Shown here: piece after piece, positions 5,924 through 6,971 of the stretch
Position numbering within the stretch: position 1 is the first letter of the stretch
Layout of the letters: every line of letters starts with the position of its first letter
Assembly (NCBI GenBank): GCA_002415485.1
Contig: DHYU01000029.1
Location: 17,004 to 23,974 of the forward strand
DNA from: Proteobacteria bacterium UBA5122
GTDB lineage: Bacteria; Pseudomonadota; Gammaproteobacteria; Tenderiales; Tenderiaceae
Length of the DNA stretch: 6,971 bases
Reading direction: 5' to 3'
Notes under the pieces: generated by a model
What the model saw: the letters and a program-made list of their open reading frames with translations, nothing else
Databases searched by the model: none
What the model was told of the DNA's origin: nothing
Program-made: the position numbers and the translations under genes

Positions 5924-6971
5924 CTATCGTTTTTGTAACCAATAAAAGCCAAACGGCGGCACGACGACGGTGTTGTCAAACCGATCCGGCGCCGAGCCGG
6001 TGTAGAGGTCAAACAGGCTGTCCTGTTCGATCAGCGGCCGCGTGTCGGTTTCGTTCAGATCGAGGCGCTGCGGTTTGCCGCTGAAGTTGGCGACGACCAG
6101 CACGTTGTTGCGTTCGTTGGTCATGCTGTAGCGGCGAAATGCGAACAGGTGCGGGTTGCTGGTGTCGAGCAGCTCGCGGTTGTTGTAGTCGGCAAAGGCA
6201 TCGATCTCCTTGCGGATCGCGATCATCTTTTTCAGTGCGCTGAAGATCCTGTATTCGACGCTGCCGGGCTGGCTGCGCAGGGCGGCACGCTGCCAGTCGA
6301 GTGTCGGGCGGTGTACCCAGCGGCTGTCGCCGGCCTTGTGGTGGTCGTCGAGGTAGGAGCAGTCGTTGAGTGTGCCCAGCTCGTCACCGTAGTAGAGCAG
6401 CGGGATGCCGCCAAACGCGAGGATCAGGCTGTGCAGCAGCAGGATGGTCTTGATCGCGTCGTCGATCGCCTGTTCGTCGTTGGCCTCCAGCGCGTATTGC
6501 AGCCCGGCCAGCGAGGCCAGTGAACCGGATATGCGCGCGTCGCCGGTCTTGTCGTTGCGGCCAAACGGCAGGCCGCGGGCGTGGGAGTCATCGAAGGCGC
6601 CGGTGTAATAGTCGATCAGGAACTGGCGGTGTTTGGCCGGTTGGTAACCGACCTGGAAGATGTCGCGGTCGTCGAAGCCAAGGCCGATGTCGTCGTGGCA
6701 GCGTATGTAATTGAGCCAGGTGGCGCGTTCGAGCTTGACCGGCAGGCTCTTGATCCCTTGGCTCAGCAGCTTGGCGTTCTTGGTGGCGACGGCATCCCAC
6801 AGCAGGGCCATGAAGGTGGCGTTGTAGGCGATCTCGCACTCCTTGGCGATGACCGCGTCCTCACCGAAGTATTTGATCACTTCGACCGGGGCGACGATGG
6901 CCTCGGCAATGAACAGCACGCCGGGGGCGGTGACCTGGCAGCAGTCCTTCATCAATTGCAGGATCAGGTGC
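5924..6971 (-). CDS. Amylosucrase-like glycoside hydrolase family 13 enzyme, C-terminal part (5' end outside window)
   Basis: About 348 C-terminal residues of a GH13 enzyme are visible. The frame stays open to the window edge (reading HLILQLMKD), so the ATG at 6950-6952 is internal. Amylosucrase converts sucrose to fructose plus an alpha-1,4-glucan. Matches to that family run in order: FIAEAIVAP with the acid/base Glu (codon 6902-6904); the ECEIAYN and MALLW segments; CHDDIG with the transition-state-stabilising Asp (codon 6692-6694); the amylosucrase-type B' loop (SHARGLPF, TGDARISG); YYGDELGTLND; and SRWVHRP, whose last Arg probably corresponds to the one salt-bridged in Neisseria amylosucrase. 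A beta-sandwich C domain ends the protein. The catalytic nucleophile and N-terminal domain lie outside the window. A sucrose hydrolase or related GH13_4 member is the main alternative. No signal peptide can be assessed. The gene is convergent with ptsP. The family call is firm; strict amylosucrase activity is likely but unproven. Confidence 0.85.
   Translation of the reverse strand, partial: HLILQLMKDCCQVTAPGVLFIAEAIVAPVEVIKYFGEDAVIAKECEIAYNATFMALLWDAVATKNAKLLSQGIKSLPVKLERATWLNYIRCHDDIGLGFDDRDIFQVGYQPAKHRQFLIDYYTGAFDDSHARGLPFGRNDKTGDARISGSLASLAGLQYALEANDEQAIDDAIKTILLLHSLILAFGGIPLLYYGDELGTLNDCSYLDDHHKAGDSRWVHRPTLDWQRAALRSQPGSVEYRIFSALKKMIAIRKEIDAFADYNNRELLDTSNPHLFAFRRYSMTNERNNVLVVANFSGKPQRLDLNETDTRPLIEQDSLFDLYTGSAPDRFDNTVVVPPFGFYWLQKR

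Noticed and set aside
6950..6955. Possible start codons (TTG then ATG) for the GH13 gene
   Set aside because: The frame continues without a stop to the window edge, and the residues before the ATG fit an internal helix of amylosucrase. The visible part lacks the nucleophile and N-terminal domains, so these codons are internal.

Overview
The window looks like chromosomal core sequence from a GC-rich gammaproteobacterium. The PilT, RppH and PtsP proteins all resemble Pseudomonas/E. coli-type orthologues, and an rppH-ptsP pair with a HAD-IB phosphatase gene divergent from it is an arrangement I know from pseudomonads and relatives. Genus cannot be set from the sequence; a marine, halophilic or sulfur-oxidising lineage is only a guess, suggested by the amylosucrase gene. 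There are seven protein genes, two of them cut by the window edges. I see no tRNA, rRNA, CRISPR array, insertion sequence or phage gene.

Layout. (1) Bases 1-447, plus strand: the C-terminal part of the type IV pilus retraction ATPase PilT. (2) Bases 454-2907, minus strand: a compact operon transcribed as HAD-IB phosphatase, then BtuC/FecCD-type permease, then BtuD/FecE-type ATPase. The first two genes are 4 bases apart and the last two overlap by 4 bases (ATGA). (3) Bases 2908-3076: a 169-base AT-richer divergent control region with candidate promoters facing both ways and two inverted repeats. (4) Bases 3077-5866, plus strand: rppH (RNA pyrophosphohydrolase) and ptsP (Enzyme I of the nitrogen PTS), 12 bases apart and presumably co-transcribed. 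(5) Bases 5924-6971, minus strand: the C-terminal half of an amylosucrase-like GH13 enzyme, convergent with ptsP.

How the genes relate. The permease and ATPase form the inner-membrane and cytoplasmic parts of an importer for a metal-chelate or corrinoid, but no periplasmic binding protein is encoded here. RppH (mRNA 5'-end processing) and PtsP (phosphorelay sensing nitrogen/carbon state) are global regulators of a housekeeping kind. The amylosucrase-like enzyme would link sucrose to an alpha-glucan store. Both convergent gene junctions carry a perfect 7-bp GC-rich hairpin without a U-tract. I do not see a clearly new biological system. The points most worth checking are the phosphatase-importer operon with no binding protein, the candidate operator in the divergent region, and the amylosucrase beside ptsP.
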